Of a DNA stretch of 64,000 bases, positions 26,222-41,200 are shown piece by piece. Below the pieces are notes generated by a model, which was given only the letters and a program-made list of their open reading frames with translations, did not search any database and was not told where the DNA came from. Position 1 is the first letter of the stretch. Every line of letters starts with the position of its first letter. This DNA comes from Tubiluchus corallicola (taxonomy: Eukaryota > Priapulida > Priapulimorpha > Priapulimorphida > Tubiluchidae), in NCBI GenBank assembly GCA_030141605.1, contig JAQGDQ010000031.1:916001-980000 (forward strand). Direction: 5' to 3'. A program made the position numbers and the translations under genes.

Positions 26222-29200
26222 CCTTTCCTTATCTCCCACTCTCTCTTTCTCCTTCATTCCTCTTCTCCCCTCTTTTTCTCTGTCTCCCACACTCTTTCTC
26301 TTTTCCCATCTTTCTCTTTCTGTCTCTCCCTCTCTCCTTTCTTTCACTCTCTCTCTCGCGCGCACCTTTTCCGTGTTTCTCTCCCTTCCCCCTCTTTCTC
26401 CTTTCATTCCCCTCGTTTTCTGTCCCTCGTCTTTCTCTCTCAGTGTCTGTTTTTCTCCGCCCCTCCCACTCTCTCGTTTCCTCCCCTTTAGCCCCATTCT
26501 CTCGTGATTATAGACACACTTGTATTTACACATGCCGAGTACATGTATTTGTATGCCAGTTTCGTAGCTGGGCTGTGTTTTGATGCCACGTTATGGTTTT
26601 CGCATAGTTTTCAACAAGCAATAAAATTCTCTTGCCTGCTGATCCCCTCAGGCTATTGTTCACAAGTCAAGACTGCATGAAGTTCTGTAATTTTTGTTCA
26701 CATTCTTCGTTTAATTTATCTGTTCCCCTCCTGACCCAACAACATTGGAGCTGCTAGCAATAAATATGTGTCTTACTGGCTAGGTTTCTAAAGTGGTTTA
26801 GATTCTATCATGGAAGAAGTCTTGCTTCTAGATATTGAACTGTGATAAGCCAGAATTAATAAACCTCACAGTTTATGCACACTCAATAATTTATCTAGCG
26901 GTTGCTTAACTGAAAGAGGAAGGTGCTGAAAGATTATAATTCAACTGAAATTCGAATCCAGAACCTTATGGTATCAGGTCACACGTTCTAGGTTCGAATC
27001 CTGATTGACGTACAGTTTTTTAACTTCCTCTTTCAATTAATTAAGGGTTTGGTTATTTGTTTATCATAATTATTAATTTCAACGTCTGAAAAATCTATCA
27101 TTGAGACAAGGCAGCTAATTATTTTCGTTACAAAGTTTAGTTTAGTAGAAATTTTTCTTTCATTGCAGGGTTCTACAAGTTTCATTTCATGCGTATTTCA
27201 TTTCGTTTCACCTGCATGCTCATCTAAGTTGCAGCCAGATGAACTATTGCTTAACTCTAGAAACTAATTTTTACTTTAAATTAAGTAAATTTTCTCTCGA
27301 TAATTCTTAAAATCTGAGAGCCGTCAGTATTATATATGTCCAATTTTACTTTGTTGCCACTTGTTACGATCAATAAATTTGAAATTTAATGTTGCTATTT
27401 TAGTCAAATCTTATCTTGCTTTATTGTATTTAAATGGAAATGTCTACAAGGATTTGCTTTGACTTGGATTATGATCGTTTCACAGAACAAAATTTATCCT
27501 GAATGGAAACCGCTTTGTGTTTCTTTATGGCTCACTGTGAGATTAAAATCCGTGATACGTGGAAGGCTGCTTTTGAGTAAATGGAGTTTTACAAATGATT
27601 TTAAAATTTAGATCCCCTGCTTCACGATCCTTAACATTTATATGGTAGCTGATGTGTATTATTTGGTAACTTCTGGTTTTGATATAGAAATTTCGTAAAA
27701 TTGATGACTTGGTATTGTAACATATATAAAAAAATATATATAAAAGTATGTTCTTATTCTTATATACTTATGTTGATAATTAATTAATTAATAATAATAA
27801 TATAATTATATATGTTATATAATTTTTTATAAACATTTATTTGAAATAATTGCCTTTGGCAAACAGCAAATAAATGCTGATCAAGTTGCCTCAGGCTGCA
27901 AAATTTATAGGAGTGAGGAGTGCAGTTTTGCAGCAAAAAAAAGTCTATCACAAAATGTACATAACTATTCCGATTGTTAAGTAAGATTATTAAAATGGTT
28001 AGATGAACCAATATATTGCTGTACCAGGTCAAATACGATGATGTTTTGTTCATAGAGAACTACCTGAAAGAAAAGCTGAAATTTTTAAATGTGGGTCAAG
28101 CAATATTATATACATAACTGTAAAATTAACCAATGTGGCAAGGGATGTAAGTTGAAAAATGTCCTAACCAGTAAACTAAGTTTAAATTAAATTGTTAGTA
28201 CAGACATTCATTATATATAGGGGAGCAAAATCTGTTAGACGGCAAGTTATGATATTCCCGTAACGTATGTGATAAAACTCTTTTTTCCTAAAATAAATGC
28301 ATATCGTTTTGTGCTTTTGTTGTGAACTATTGCTTACCGTGAAAAGTGTTTGCTTTATTTACTTTCAATTTGTTTGTTTTGCAGAATTACCGTCGTGTGG
28401 TCCGGCAGAATTCAGTTGCGCTAACGGCAAGTGCATCCGAGCCAACTGGCACTGTGACGGTGACAATGACTGTGGCGACAAATCTGATGAAATTGACTGC
28501 AGTATGTAGGCCTATGTATTATTGTATAATAGCTAACTTTTGCTGGGAATGCGTTCATAGAAGCTGCTTATGAACAGTTATTTATTTAAGGCTTACCTGA
28601 ATATTTACACTCATGTTAAAAGAAATTTTGGGCACCCAACATTGATAATTGTTCTGCTTAAAATTTTGACTTAATATTTTAAATAACGACCGTAATACTA
28701 ACAAGTCAATGTACAATACTTTTTTTGTTACCATGTTTGACGATTTTCGTAGTTAAATAGTCCTAAAAGTGTTGTAATACTGTCCAAGATGTCTTGATAC
28801 TATATTCACATGCAGCTTGGATTAAGACTCGTCGATCGTTAGAACGTTTAATAGATGCAGGTAACTTTTATTGATGTTTGCTTAAAATAAAATACTTGCC
28901 GTGGGAACTTCTGAACGAGATTGCACTTTTTGCTGTATTTCTATATCTACTGTCTCTTTAGAAACTTGCACATGCAATACTGTATAATGTAATAATAAAG
29001 TGTTATATTTTGTATTTTTTCAATGCTTTTAGTACTATATCTGTGAGAGTAAAGTATTAATTGACAAGTCTCCTTTTCATTTTTTTGTGAATCTATTTTT
29101 TGCATATCTTAATCATGTTTTTTTTATTTTTACTCTCATATTGTTTAATTTAAAATCTTTAATACTATAACTAAATAAGCTGAAGCTATTCCATCAAATT

Positions 29201-32200
29201 TGTTCACCAAAATTATTACATTGTTAGTTTTTTTCATTGCGCATTTTTAATTAGTGTAATGAAGTTACTAAATCATAAATGCTAAAAATACATACATTGA
29301 TAAATGTGCTACAATAAACCAGAACAGAAGCTTCTAGTCTAGTAATGGACAGATCATTTAACGGTCGTGATTTTTTTAATGAGCATGTTTGGGGGCTGTT
29401 TTGAGAAAGTGAAAAATTGGGCTGTGCAATGGTCTGTAGCATCTCCACGACACCTACGATGAAAACTGTGGCTTGTAATAGAAGATACATGTGACAACAA
29501 AACCATCACAACCAAGCTTTAGGCATCACTGCCAAATGCTAAAATCTTTGTTAACAAAATCGAACATTTCATCTATGTGTTGTTAACATTCTCATGAAGT
29601 GAATGTAAAAAAATCTTAGAATTTAAATAACTCTACAAATATGCTAAAATTATGCTGTTAGTAGTTTTTTCTCTGGGTTGTTGTTGGTCTTTTTACGTAA
29701 AGCTTTTAGATTCTCTGTGAAAAAAAAGTGATAAGTGACTATGGTGTTAGTCACTATGTTCAATATTTATGTTTAATTTTCGCCGCAAGTATCTTCTAAT
29801 ATTTCCATTTTCAGAACCCAAAAACTGTACAGAAGACGAATTCAAATGTGATAACGGGAACTGCATCAGGTCAAAGTGGACTTGTGATGGTGATGATGAC
29901 TGTGGCGACAATAGCGATGAAAAATGTGGTGCGTGTTCACTTTGCGTAACCAGAATGGTACTGGTTATGCACACTTTGTGTAAACGTGATGTGTATTGCT
30001 TGTGTTTTGTGCTGCCATCTGTTGGCTGGAATTACAAAGTTTTTGTCTGTTTTAGATCGCAGTACTTGCTCAGAAAAAGAATTTGCCTGTCAGGATGGAA
30101 ACTGTATACAGTTGTCATGGCGATGCGATGGTGAGGCAGATTGTGAAGATGGCTCAGACGAGAGAAATTGTTGTGAGTATGAACCAAGTTAAGGTTTATT
30201 TGAGGCACATTATTCCATGATTTACATGATTTCCATTATTCACAAGCCTTTGTTTAGAACCTGTATGGTTTTTATGACAGACAGATGAATTTATGAAAAA
30301 TTATTGTTATTAAAATTGCAAAAGTTAGGAAGAATATAACAAAATGAAAAGCAAAATTCTACCATTTGTGCTTTTTTATGATTTGTTTTCGAATGTTAAA
30401 GCTGTTTCTGCTTAAACGAAGTTTTTTCAGTAAAAAGTTCTTTTCTTTCCTTGGCAGAAATCATTTGGCGCGTTGTTACAAATAATTATTTTCTCATAAA
30501 TGCTATTTTAACACAGCATTTGTTAACTTTACAAAATGTGCTGTCCAATGACTATTAATTAGTAAAAATAAATGTCCCCAAAAACAGCTTTACGTTTTGA
30601 TGGCTTTTGTGACATGGCACAACTAGCATGTTTATGTATGTAAGAGAAATTGTTAAATACTAACTAATGCTGTGCAAAACAGTGCTTTTTATTTTATTTT
30701 ATATTTACCGTTAACTTTTATAATTTTAATCGAATTATGTTTCAACAGTAATTCATTCAACCCCAATCAGCGAACTGCTTATATTGACTGAATTTGAATG
30801 TTTTATTTACAGCTGTAGTAGTCAAAAAATGTAAGCCTGGCGAGTTTCAGTGCAGCTATGGACGGTGCATAGAGGGCGTGTATCGTTGTGACCATGACAA
30901 CGACTGCGGGGACTGGAGTGACGAAGTCAACTGTACCGATGGTATGTTTTGTTCATTTCGTATTTGAACAACCTAATGTCCCAACTTCTAAGTGTTGCCG
31001 AGGAATTAATGGCAATTAAACATTATGTTCTCATTTCACTTCAAAAATGACTCTTTTTATATCACAGCCAGTTTTCTACATAGAAAATTCCGACATTGGT
31101 CAGTTGAAACCCTTCTTCCCTTAGTACATGACCAGGTATTGAGTAGACCAGTACATGAGTAGACCTAGAAAAGCAACCACAAAGTTCTGATCAGATGGTA
31201 TATGGCTCTCGAAAAATCTCTATATAAGTGGGATTCGAACCCAGAACCCTTGAATCCACTCAGCCACCGAGTCTTTCCTAAATTACAATTTACATGTAAA
31301 TACAAATAGTAATTGTTATTATTTGCTCTGTAAAATATGCAAGGTCTGGTTTAGAATAACATTGCCGTTTGTCGAGTCGAACTTGCAAATACTTGCATTA
31401 TGTAAGAAAACTTTGCTGTTCTATTTAACCTGATGTTTTTATGTTTCTGAAATATAAAACTATATAACTGTTGATATTGACTACATGTTGTTTTGTGATC
31501 ATTATAATACTCCTTTTCTAGTGTCGGATATTTTAGAGGAATTACTAAATTAACCGGGTTTTTTCTGCTGCCAAAAAATTGCTGACTATTCAAATAAATT
31601 ACTCATATGATTTTACTAATGACCTTGGATGACTTCGCGTACCAGCAACAAACCTTAATACAAGTTTAAAACTTTCCCTCTTTTGCAGTTGAGGCTCAAT
31701 GCCAGGAAGAGGAGTTTCGCTGTAAGAGCGGACAGTGTATCAACCAGGAGTGGAGGTGTGATGCTGATGCTGATTGTGACGACAAGTCTGATGAAGTCGA
31801 CTGTTGTGAGTTATTATTTACCAGCCTTTATTACTTACCTGCCAAAAAATTATTTTAAGTGAATGCAGAAGGATTGCACTATTTCATTGTACAGCTGGTG
31901 CAAGAGTAAAGCTAAAGAAAGTTTTTCATTTTAATTAAGTAGCAAACAAATCAAAACAACACACTTATTAAGGCCGCACATCCTATCCATTGCATCACGC
32001 TTATTTTTTCTTAATCCCCAAACCCAGCCAGGCCCACCAGATGAAAAGTTTCTCTAAAATGACAGCTGGACATTTCCCAAGACAAGTGTCTGAAACTAAT
32101 TTATTTTGTGCACATACAAAAATGAACAAACAAACAAGTGAAGAAATGGAAAACATGACAAATTCAAGCGAAAACACACATTAAAAAAGTTTGATTTCCT

Positions 32201-35200
32201 TGAAGAACTTTGAAATGGATTTTGCACGTGTCTAAAGACTGTGTACTATACTTAGTTTAAATTTCCAACTTAGCGTAGTATTTAATTGATTCATTTAACT
32301 TTAAATTTTTTTGCTCAGTCTTTGTTTCACTTGTACTGCTTTTCCAGCGTCTGCAACGTGTGAACCCGGGGCATTCCAGTGCAAGTCCGGTCAGTGTATA
32401 CATGAAACGTGGCACTGTGACGGTGAACTGGACTGTAATGATGATTCAGATGAAGAGGACTGTGGTAAGATCTTTATTTAATTATTAAGTAACTAGATTT
32501 AACAAAAAAGAAGTATTTGCAAAATTTATGTTCATAAAAAAATGCCACTTTCAAATTGGGAGCCCTGCATATAGTGAAGGGGCACTGCGTAATTAAAGCT
32601 TGTCAGCTACAACATTGGTCTTGTTGGAAGGGTTCTTGTTCCCAGTGTCTCTTTCTTCTGACAATGTCAGCAATATTTTATTTTTAAGTAGGTTGGGAAA
32701 GATTCATGGCATTCAAGAAAGTATCGAAAAGTTGAAAATCGCAAAGTTCACTTGCTTGAACGGACAGTCGTACGAGGCTTTGTATCAATGACAAGGCAGG
32801 CGGTTTAAATGTACATTGGGCTACCTGTAATTTTGTTAAAAAAAGTAATTTCTGCTGAAGTCGTACCTTGTAAAACGCATTGTCATGCTAGCCACTCGAA
32901 TTGCAGCTCACTTGAATTTTCTGTAGATTCTGAGTTGTCTATATACTGAGATTTGTGCATAATAATTCACTAGATTTAACAAATTCACTAGATCGGCCTT
33001 GATTTTAAGCAAATTGTTTTGGCTTGCAACAGGGCTTTAAAACTCTAACATTGTTTACTTTAGTGTTGCAACTTGTTATAAAAACTTTATTTTTTTCAAA
33101 TAAATTTATTGTCAGTTTACAAAATTAATGTAATTAAGTGCGGCAGGTAAGTACAAATATTTCTTTTGACACTAAACAGTTTTGTGGATTGAAGTTTGAT
33201 GTTAACGCCTTGGATTCCTGGTTTCATTGACAACACACTTAATATAGTACTTAATATGTTGTTTCTGATTTTTAGGCAACAGCACATTGGTTGTTCAATG
33301 CGCTCGTGGTCAGTTTCGTTGTAATAATGGTCAGTGCATTGGTGACCATCATGTGTGTGACGGTAAACGTGATTGTTTGGACAGCAGTGACGAAGCGCCG
33401 CTTCACACTTGCAGTAAGCAGCTATTGTTAGCAGTCCTAAGCCTACAGTTCATATTTATGTTATTATGTTAGCCCTTAGAGCTATTTTTCTAATCAGCAA
33501 TTTTAGTAATTGTGATTTGGATGTTATAATATTCCTTTTTTTAAGTACACGCTGTTTCGCCCGGTTTGGTTTTGAGCAATGTTGCCGCTCGGTGACTGTT
33601 ACTCTCCTTTTGAAATAGAAAAAAATTTCTGTGTTTGGATAATGATACACACTTGTACAACAGCTTAGAACAGTGCACTATTTTTTGGGCGGCAAGTGCT
33701 GTATATATTAAGTCAGTTCTTGTCGTGTCCATGTTATGACAGAAAAAAAAATCCTGTCATTAAATTTTTTTAAACTAAGTATAGTCAAGGAAAAAATTTG
33801 AAGAAAGTGGTTACATCTTGATAAAAAGTGAGTTTGATACATCTTGCCATGCATTGTTACAGATCCGGCATTGTCGTGTATGGAGGATAATTCTCTCTGT
33901 GAGCACAAGTGTATTGCAACACCTCAAGGCACACAGTGTGCCTGTCATCCGGGATATCAGCTTGATTCAGACGGACGGTCATGTTTAGGTGAGGCTATTT
34001 CGTTTTTAATTACTACATTAAAGCAATGCAGTACAGTAAGTCCTCGCTTAACAACTCCCCATTTAGCAGTTTCGTTTTAGCAATGCTGAACATCTGAAAC
34101 CTTTTTTCACATAACAATGTGCGTTTCACTTTAATGACGATTTTTTTACTTTGGTCAAAGCCAATTTTTATTTTATAAACAACTTGTCAGCAAGAACTAG
34201 TTTCATGCATTAAAACAGTGCATGTTCTAAAAACGCACTAGCAACTTAAATAGTGCAATTATTATACATGTATATGCTTCCAGATGACTAGTAAATACAA
34301 GGTCGCCCCAGGCTTTGACTCTGCAGTGTTTATTGTTAACTGCTACCTAGACTTAAGCATTAATGTTTAAGGTTTAAAGAGAAAGTTTTAGAGTTTAGAG
34401 AGAAACATTTTAAGAGAAACTGCTAGCTAGGTAACTAAGATATATAGGTAGCTTCAAGTAAGTAGAAAGAAATTAATCAGTAGAAACATGTATAAAACTC
34501 ATAAAACCTTTAATTTCTGTGATTTAAGCAGTCTTAATTTTTACTTCTTTACTCATCTCGGTTCTTTTACATTACTTTCTATGCAAATTTTGGCTTCGTC
34601 TAACGACGTATTGCTTAACGCCGCATTTTGTTGGAACACATTAGCATCATTAAGCGAGGACTTACTGCATATTATTTAGCTAGAGAAACATGAATAGTTT
34701 AGACGTTTGCACTGTTTCTGCCTAAGTATTTCACTAAAATAGTCAGTATTGATAAAATTGAGGAGTTTATAGTGTTCAAGACATTAACTACAACAAGTTT
34801 TCAGTATAATCGTGTGCAATAGATTTTCAGAAAAACCGTTTACATGGCAGTATCGATTTAATGTTTTGGTTTTAGTTTGAAATTTTTCTGCTTCCTTGTG
34901 TGGTACAATGTTCATCCTAATTTTGTTTCTTGTAACGTCTTTTACTTTACCCTTTAGACATAAACGAATGTAAGGAACTTGATGTGTGCAGTCAGCGCTG
35001 TACTAATTTAAAAGGCACCTACCAATGTTCTTGTGCAGAGGGATACGAATTAAAACCTGACCGGAGAGGCTGCAAAGCTAAAGGTATTGGATTTAGTCAT
35101 AGTTACAGGGCAGAGGATAGTCAGTACATGGGTGGGGTGTTTAGATGTGTTCATTCCGTATGTCTGTCCACACAACAAAATCAAAGCAAACAAACCTGCA

Positions 35201-38200
35201 ATCACCAAATTGGTACAGCAATATGTCTTGGCCATGACCAAGAAACTTTTAGGGTCTAAAGGTCAAAAGCCGTGGCCAAACGGTTTAAAATGCCAAAACA
35301 AACTTTGCACATACTATTTCGTGTGGAAATGTGGATGCAGGCACCCTTTAGTTTTGTAAAAATTTCCATTTATTAACACTGCACAACATTTCTTATAGTG
35401 TTGGCTTGATGTGTCTTCATGTGCTGATGATTTATAAACTTTATATGTTACATATTGTTCTGCATGTACATGTACACATTGGCATTGTACATAGTAAATC
35501 TAATCTAATCTAGTCTAATCTGATCTGATCTAATCATTATAACCTTGGTTACATGATTCAAACATCTGTAGTTACATCGAGTTTAATGAGGAAAGAATCG
35601 ACTGTTATTTTGATCATTCTGACCTGGCAAATTGTTCAGTTGCTAAATCTGGTTTCAAAACCAAGATTTGAATTGAGAATATTGGATGTTAAATTATCCT
35701 GATATTTTTGAACCAAATCTTGCTTTTTTATAAATTGTCCATTGTTTTGCTTATTAGACTGTACTTAATTTGACAGGACCTGGCTTCTTCTTGCTTTTTG
35801 CAAACCGCATTGACATTCGCCGGGTAAAGCCAGACGATTCCGAATACACTATGGTACTGGATGACTTGGAAAATGCCATTGCTTTGGATTTTCATGCCAA
35901 GAGACAACTGATATTTTGGACCGATGTGACACTAGATGCAATAAAGAAAGCTTACCTGAATGGGACAGGTGTTTCGGATGTAATTACTAATGGATTAGAA
36001 AGTCCAGGTAACTTATCTGTTGAGTAGACAATTATATGACTTGTTCGTGAGCCTTTTCGTGGTTAGGTTACATGTTAGTAAGTGTTGCAGTATCACTAAG
36101 ACCGACAATAAAAATGCTTCTGTTTTCGTCTAATTGCCGTGTTTTATAGCACACACGGCCGAAATTTTTTTTGTACGTTCATGATACCTACCTGATGCAG
36201 TCACATGAAAGCGCATTTTTTGAATTTAAAACGTAAAATGTAATAATTATCATAACATTGTTGTTTTGGTGGGGACTCAGCAATATTTTTCTACAGCTAA
36301 TTCTTGGCCCATGTTGCTGTTTTATATGATGCTGATTGTTGTATTGGAGGCGAAAAAGTATCGTATTTTCCGCCAAATCAGTATATTAACGGCCGAGTAG
36401 TAGTGCCGCTTGTACCATAATTATTTGAAGATACGTTCATATCATAGAAAAAAAGAAACTATAGATAATTGGTTATAATACAATAATTTAATAATGAGAA
36501 ACAGAAAACTAAAAAACAAAGCATAAGAAATGTGCATTGAAGAAATCTAAACATTAGTGCTAAGTGGTGGAAAATGAACAAACTTTGATTTCAACCGATT
36601 TTAAGTCCACAATTTACAAAGCTTACAATTTTTTTTTAAAATTTTCATCCTTTCTACTGACATCATTTGAGCTCACGATGAGGCAAGACAGAAACAATTT
36701 TTTGTGGCCGACCAAAATTTTAAACTCTTATCACTAGAATTCATATTTGTATTTTAACAATGTTTATAACTGCTTTCAAAAATGCTGCTATTAGAAAGTG
36801 CTGATTTTTGGTGATTTAATGTCATGTCTGTTGAGAATTGACATATATACAATTAAACTTATGAATTACACCGCAAGCATGACTTCAAGTGGTAACGGTT
36901 TAAAATTTAGAGAGCGCCCCTAGTTTCAAAACGATAACTTTGTTAAATGGGTGTTTTTACTTTACGGGTTTCTTCAGTAGTAAAATACTATTCTTTTCAG
37001 ACTTATTTACAGTTAAATGAAATTTTTGCAATACAGGTGGTTTGGCAGTTGACTGGATAACTGACAAGCTGTTCTGGACTGACTCCGGTACGTCCCGCAT
37101 AGAAGTTTCGGGCTTGGATGGTGAAAATCGAAAAGTTCTCATCTGGAGTAATCTTGAGAAGCCTCGTGCCATCGTAGCTCATCCAGCACAAGGGTAGTAT
37201 ATTTTGCCAAAGCAGGGTTGTAACTACTCTGTAAAAGTTTATCCATTTTAAGAAAAAGTTCTTCTTCCTAAGTCTCTGGCAAGAAAAGGAAGTAACTTCC
37301 GTTCCAAATTCCTTCTTGACAAAAGGAAATAATTCAAGTTCCCAAGTTTCTTTAAGTTTTTAGAAAAGGAACTACTTCCAGTTCATTAGCAACTAATGGA
37401 ACTTAAGTTCAATTCCCGTTCACTGCCTTGTTTTTGTTCATTATGCACAGAATTATCCACGGTAAATGACCTGAAACTGCTGGTACAACTTAAATATTCC
37501 CGAAAACAACTAACTTTTGCTTTCTTGTGGGGTGCTTAACCAAATAAGTAAGTAAAAAAGCAAAAGTTAACTATAGAGGAATTTGGAAAGAAACACATTT
37601 TAGTTCCAAGTTCTCTGTGACAAATGCAACTCATTTCAGTCCCGAGATTCATTCCTTTTGCTGTTGGAAAGTAGTCCCATTTCCAAGTTATTGAAGAAGA
37701 AACTAGTTAGTTGAACTTTGCTCCATGAACTGAATTTCTTTACAACCCTGTCTCAAGTAAAGAACTGTCTTGGCATGCGTGTGCTTTTGAAATACAATTA
37801 TTTATATATTTGCTAAATAATACACTTCAGCGTAAGAGTTATATATATATACATATGTTTGTAGCATTCTTCATCTAGAGAGAATCATAGTTAATATACT
37901 TTGTATTAAACAATTCCAGCCAAGTTATAGCAATTTTCTAAATGTTATGTATTTTATGATAGAACAATAAAGTTGTTATTTCTGCTTTTAGTAGGAATTC
38001 TGATTAAAACCATGTGATTATCCCGATCATCTTGATTCAAAGGTTTTGCCTGTTTCTAGGACCATATTTTGGACGGACTGGGGTTCACGGCCTCGTATCG
38101 AGCGGGTTTGCATGGACGGTAGTGACCGCATGGTCATAGCGAACACGACACTTTTCTGGCCTAATGGTTTAACGATCGATTATGCGGCAGACAAAGTTTA

Positions 38201-41200
38201 CTGGGCAGATGCCAAACATCATGTGATTGAAAGCGCAAACTTGGATGGAAGCATGCGCAGACGTATTATTAGTCAAGGTAACTTCACGATATTTATTGAG
38301 TTAGAAGTTAGAATGTGATTTATGACAATTTTGCAGTTGTTTCACATGTATGTAGTTGATTGTATTGTAGACTTAAGTAGTCTGTTGTAGGCCTTAGTAA
38401 CCGTTAGTTTCTGAGTGATATACAGGTTCTGAGTAAAAGGTCGACAAAAGTAAGAGCATAAATGTAAAACATGTAAAAATCAGTGAAAGTAAACTCTAGG
38501 AAAATTTGGAAAGGAACCTATTTTAGTTCCAAGTTCGTCTGTGACAAATGCAACTAGTTAAACAAATTAGATAATAAGCAGTCAGAAATGGTCATACCGT
38601 AGCTGTTAGAAGAACCATGCAATAGAAGCCTTATATGCCTCTGTTACTGCGGAAATACTTCTTAGAGTTTAGCGCAATCAGGAGTGTCGAATTTTTCTTA
38701 ATACTTGTCGCGTAATGTTAAATGTACAGTAGTATCAGTGGTATTAACTGCTTTTGTAGAAATAATTACTGCAGTTCGACGTACTGACATTTTAGCTTAT
38801 ATTATATGTATATTTAAATCCAGGCGGTAGTCATATAAACACAACACATCGTAAGTGTACATAAAGCTTGATATAATAGCAAAATTGGTGATGTTATGAT
38901 AACGATACGTATTATTGTATCCATGTGAAAAATTAGTTTTTATTCTTATCGTATCAATATTATTCGAGGAATATCGTTATCGTATTGAATTTAGTGTGTA
39001 TCACTGCATATCACTCACCATTATAAGATCATTTCACATAGCTTCGTCATTTGTGCACTAGACTTATGCACAAAAAAAATTAAAAGAGTTATTTATAAGA
39101 GTGTTTGAATATACTTTTTGTTTTTTCTTTCTACAATAGCAACTGTCATTCGGTTTACTGACACACAATGCCAAGTGCATTATTTTTAGAGGCATTTTTC
39201 CGGTTATGTGAAGGCATTGCAGCTGATATAAATAAATACATTATGTAGGAATAAATCTCGAAATATATTTCTCTGCCACAGCTCATGTGTTTATTTTATT
39301 TTTTGACTAAACAAAGAAGAGAACTTTGTCATAAATTACATGTATCTATGCATTTATCGGGAAATAGCCTGCAAAAAATAGGTTGTTGCAATGCGCCGAG
39401 ACTCCTTGCACACAATAACTAACCACACGTTCAGTATCGTTTTTACCGTTCGAAATAATTTATTGTATCTTACCATCTGAAAACAGATTATCATTATCGT
39501 GTCGGCAAATGTGTATCATTTAACATCCCTGAGTAAAAGATACTGCAGATAGTCTAGTTCAGTAAGTTTGTTTGCAAGATGGAAACATGGTAAATACCTA
39601 CATGAGTTTTTTTGTGGTAAGTTCGCTTTCTTGTGGGTTGGCATGTTTACCAAGTTTATTTTACCAACTTTACCTGTTAAGGAGACAAACCTGATTTTGT
39701 GCCACAAAAGTTAATATTGTCAAATGCATTTTAGGTTTGCCACATCCATTTGCTGTTACAATATTTGAAGACAAAGTATATTGGACTGATTGGCATACTA
39801 AAAGTATTAACACGGCTAATAAGGTGACCGGAGATGAGGTAGAAACAATCCACAAAGATCTCCACTTTCCTATGGATATCCGCAGTTACCATGTCCTGCG
39901 CCAGGCTTCTGGTAAGTTTTATTCTCTGTAATTCTTCAAAAAATTCCTCAAGGACTTTGCCGATCAATTACTCTTGTCTATTTGTCCACAGAATATCTGA
40001 AAAAGTCGTTAATTTTATGAAACGGTGGAAGTGCGGAGTTCTTGGGCCATTGTCTGCTATTGTTCTGACTGTTCGTCAGACACCTGGAGAAATTTGGGTG
40101 AATTGTTTTGCAGTTTTTTGTCGCAAAGCGAGTGATAAACCAGGAAAGAGTTTGCTAAGTTCAACCGATAAATAAGAAAGTGAAAGGAAGTCAATATTAA
40201 TAAGAGGTTACATAAGTTTCGCTTGCAAGATAAATAAAGCTAGGCATTATGCACACAAAGGACTTTTTGAATAAGAAAACGAGTACTTATTTGTCTGCTT
40301 TCCAAATAGTCACAGGAAACTACTTAACAATATTATCCAATATTTAAAGAAGACCAAGTTGGTCATATAGTTAGCCATCCCTAAAATAGTGAAACTACTA
40401 ATCACTGCATGGCAGTAAACATTATTATAGCAAAAGATAAAGAATGTAGGAAAAGTATTAATCAAAATTCTATTTATGGTAAGCAATTGTAGAAAGTATA
40501 ATATTATGCAAATTGTGCCAAATGAAAGTGAAAAATAAAAGCAATAAAGCAGTATTCAAGAAGCAAAGTATATTAGTAGTAGTTAATTATAAGCAAACTG
40601 GATCAAATATATATAAAATAGTACATTTAAAATATATATAAATTAATCAAGAGTACCAGTGAAGCAGAAATAGTATGTACTTGTAAGATCAGATCATTTT
40701 CAAATGTAATGAATTAGAAATAATAACGTAAGAAAAATAGAAGCACATTGTTAGAATCACTGCATTATGTTACACAATGTATTTGAATTGTATATATAAG
40801 TGTTTCATGAGTTCTTGTTACTTGCATATTGAAGTTCATTGCAATCAGAATCCTTTCATCTAACAACTTCTTAACAAATCGTCTTATAATGTTAATTGCT
40901 AAGGCGGTTTTCAAATTAGAATTAAAACAACGAATGTTGCAGTTTTTATGCTGTAGAAATAGTGCAATAGCAAATAATGTTATCACTCTAACAGTATTTT
41001 TAACTTTTAGGCATCAACAAATGTAAAAATTTTAATGGCGGTTGCAGCCATCTTTGTTTGCTGAATGCACAAGGTTATTCATGTGGTTGCCCAGCTGGTT
41101 TTAGACTTCTGTTAGATAAGAAGACGTGTGCCGATGGCAAGTAGTAACGTTTTTACATGATTAATCAATGTTAATGATTGCTCCTGTAGTAACATAATAA

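Larger units (their letters stand above)
23623..28384 (+). other. LRP4 intron 2, 4.8 kb
   Basis: Holds a CCCTAA-containing fold-back element (25431-25573), a CT-rich tract of about 450 bp (26045-26500) and a palindromic element with tRNA-like B boxes (26908-27040). The remainder is AT-rich with no supported gene. Confidence 0.7.

Noticed and set aside
25968-26583. Several 150-195 codon Ser/Leu/Phe- or Arg/Glu-rich frames
   Set aside because: Produced by the CT/AG low-complexity tract; the same applies to 17619-17883.
35497-35535. CRISPR-like array
   Set aside because: It is a short pentamer microsatellite without spacers; no cas-like genes, in an animal genome.
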